Below, in pieces: positions 63,519 through 64,000 of a stretch of 64,000 nt of DNA. The notes under the pieces are model-generated. The model saw nothing but the letters and a program-made list of their open reading frames with translations. It was not told the origin of the DNA and did not search any database. The DNA comes from Synechococcus sp. PCC 7336 (lineage in GTDB: Bacteria; Cyanobacteriota; Cyanobacteriia; Thermostichales; PCC-7336), in the NCBI RefSeq assembly GCF_000332275.1, contig NZ_CM001776.1:4276008-4340007 (forward strand), in the 5' to 3' direction. The translations under genes were made by a program, and so were the position numbers. Within the stretch, counting starts at the first letter, position 1, and each line of letters starts with the position of its first letter.

Positions 63519-64000
63519 ATGGCCAAAATTCAGATTCACCATTTTGTGCAGTCCAAACAGGCTCGGCGGCGGCTAGTTGCTTTGACAGCAGCCGACTACA
63601 CGATCGCCCAGCTCCTCGATCGGAGCGAGATCGATCTCGTGTTGGTGGGAGACAGTCTGGCCATGACGGCATTGGGATATGCCAATACTCTGCCGCTGAC
63701 ACTAGATGAATTAATCCACCACTGTGCTGCAGTCGAGCGGGCGGTCGAGCGGGCCTTTTTAGTGGCCGATCTGCCATTTTTGACCTACCAAGTCAGCCGC
63801 GAACAGGCCCTATATTCAGCAGGACGATTGCTCAAAGAAGCAGGGGCTGCCGCCGTCAAGCTGGAAGGGGGCTATCCGGCAATGGCGGAGACTGTGGCGG
63901 CGTTAGTAGAGGCGGGAATCCCGGTCATGGGCCATATTGGCTTGACGCCACAGGCGGTGCATCAAATGGGTGGCTTTCGGCAACAAGGCACCACTCGCGA
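63519..64000 (+). CDS. panB: Ketopantoate hydroxymethyltransferase, 5' part cut by window edge
   Basis: From ATG 63519 the frame stays open to the window end (about 160 codons). The translation matches PanB, which adds a hydroxymethyl group to alpha-ketoisovalerate on the way to pantothenate and coenzyme [35 protein letters not shown] (metal-binding Asp), [20 protein letters not shown] and [20 protein letters not shown]. The usual length is about 260-280 residues, so roughly 100 remain outside the window. A C-terminal end cannot be judged. Confidence 0.93.
   Translation, partial: MAKIQIHHFVQSKQARRRLVALTAADYTIAQLLDRSEIDLVLVGDSLAMTALGYANTLPLTLDELIHHCAAVERAVERAFLVADLPFLTYQVSREQALYSAGRLLKEAGAAAVKLEGGYPAMAETVAALVEAGIPVMGHIGLTPQAVHQMGGFRQQGTTR

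Overview
The window comes from a cyanobacterial chromosome. Supporting this are a photosystem II D2 gene (psbD), two HetP-family genes, a transaldolase with a C-terminal EF-hand pair, a CobA-HemD fusion, and very frequent copies of the octamer GCGATCGC (HIP1) in most genes. Whether the organism forms heterocysts cannot be told from this window: HetP relatives also occur in cyanobacteria that do not.

Layout. 1-8.1 kb is accessory DNA: the 3' end of a group II intron with a maturase remnant, an A+T-rich surface-glycan block (sulfatase, family 2 glycosyltransferase, polytopic PMT/ArnT-like protein), a broken PIN-toxin gene, and an internally deleted IS21-type element. 8.6-9.5 kb holds a membrane-anchored TIR protein. 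10-44 kb is a large secretion island. It has two type I exporters, each with its own HlyD-type adaptor. One ABC protein keeps the C39 peptidase residues and resembles HetC; the other has lost them. The second adaptor is fused to a phosphoreceiver domain. The island also has two parvulin/SurA-like proteins, two HetP-family proteins, two small double-glycine-leader proteins with a leaderless long paralog, a 2117-residue protein with duplicated TPR and O-GlcNAc-transferase halves plus a FkbM methyltransferase, a 183-residue relative of the small secreted proteins, and three hemolysin-type (RTX) calcium-binding proteins. 44-64 kb is mostly housekeeping: anmK, cobA-hemD, a site-2 protease, a YedE-type sulfur transporter pair with a persulfide dioxygenase, a stand-alone psbD, trpD, transaldolase, a SagB-type dehydrogenase, a minor-pilin operon, and the start of panB at the right edge.

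How the island may work. The small secreted proteins, the 183-residue protein and two of the RTX proteins share a module of about 45 residues that I do not recognise (pattern DxDGN...AIGxxTLV...VLSIxGxLSS). The first two carry classical GG leaders, which suits the exporter with the intact C39 peptidase. The leaderless and RTX members suit the exporter with the dead C39 domain. A palindrome, TGCCA-NNN-TGGCA, occurs four times in this island's intergenic DNA, with a variant beside anmK, and is a candidate shared operator. Together these suggest a co-regulated, possibly phosphorylation-gated and glycosylated exoprotein system linked to HetP-type regulators. The gene families are recognised from sequence; the joint function is inference.
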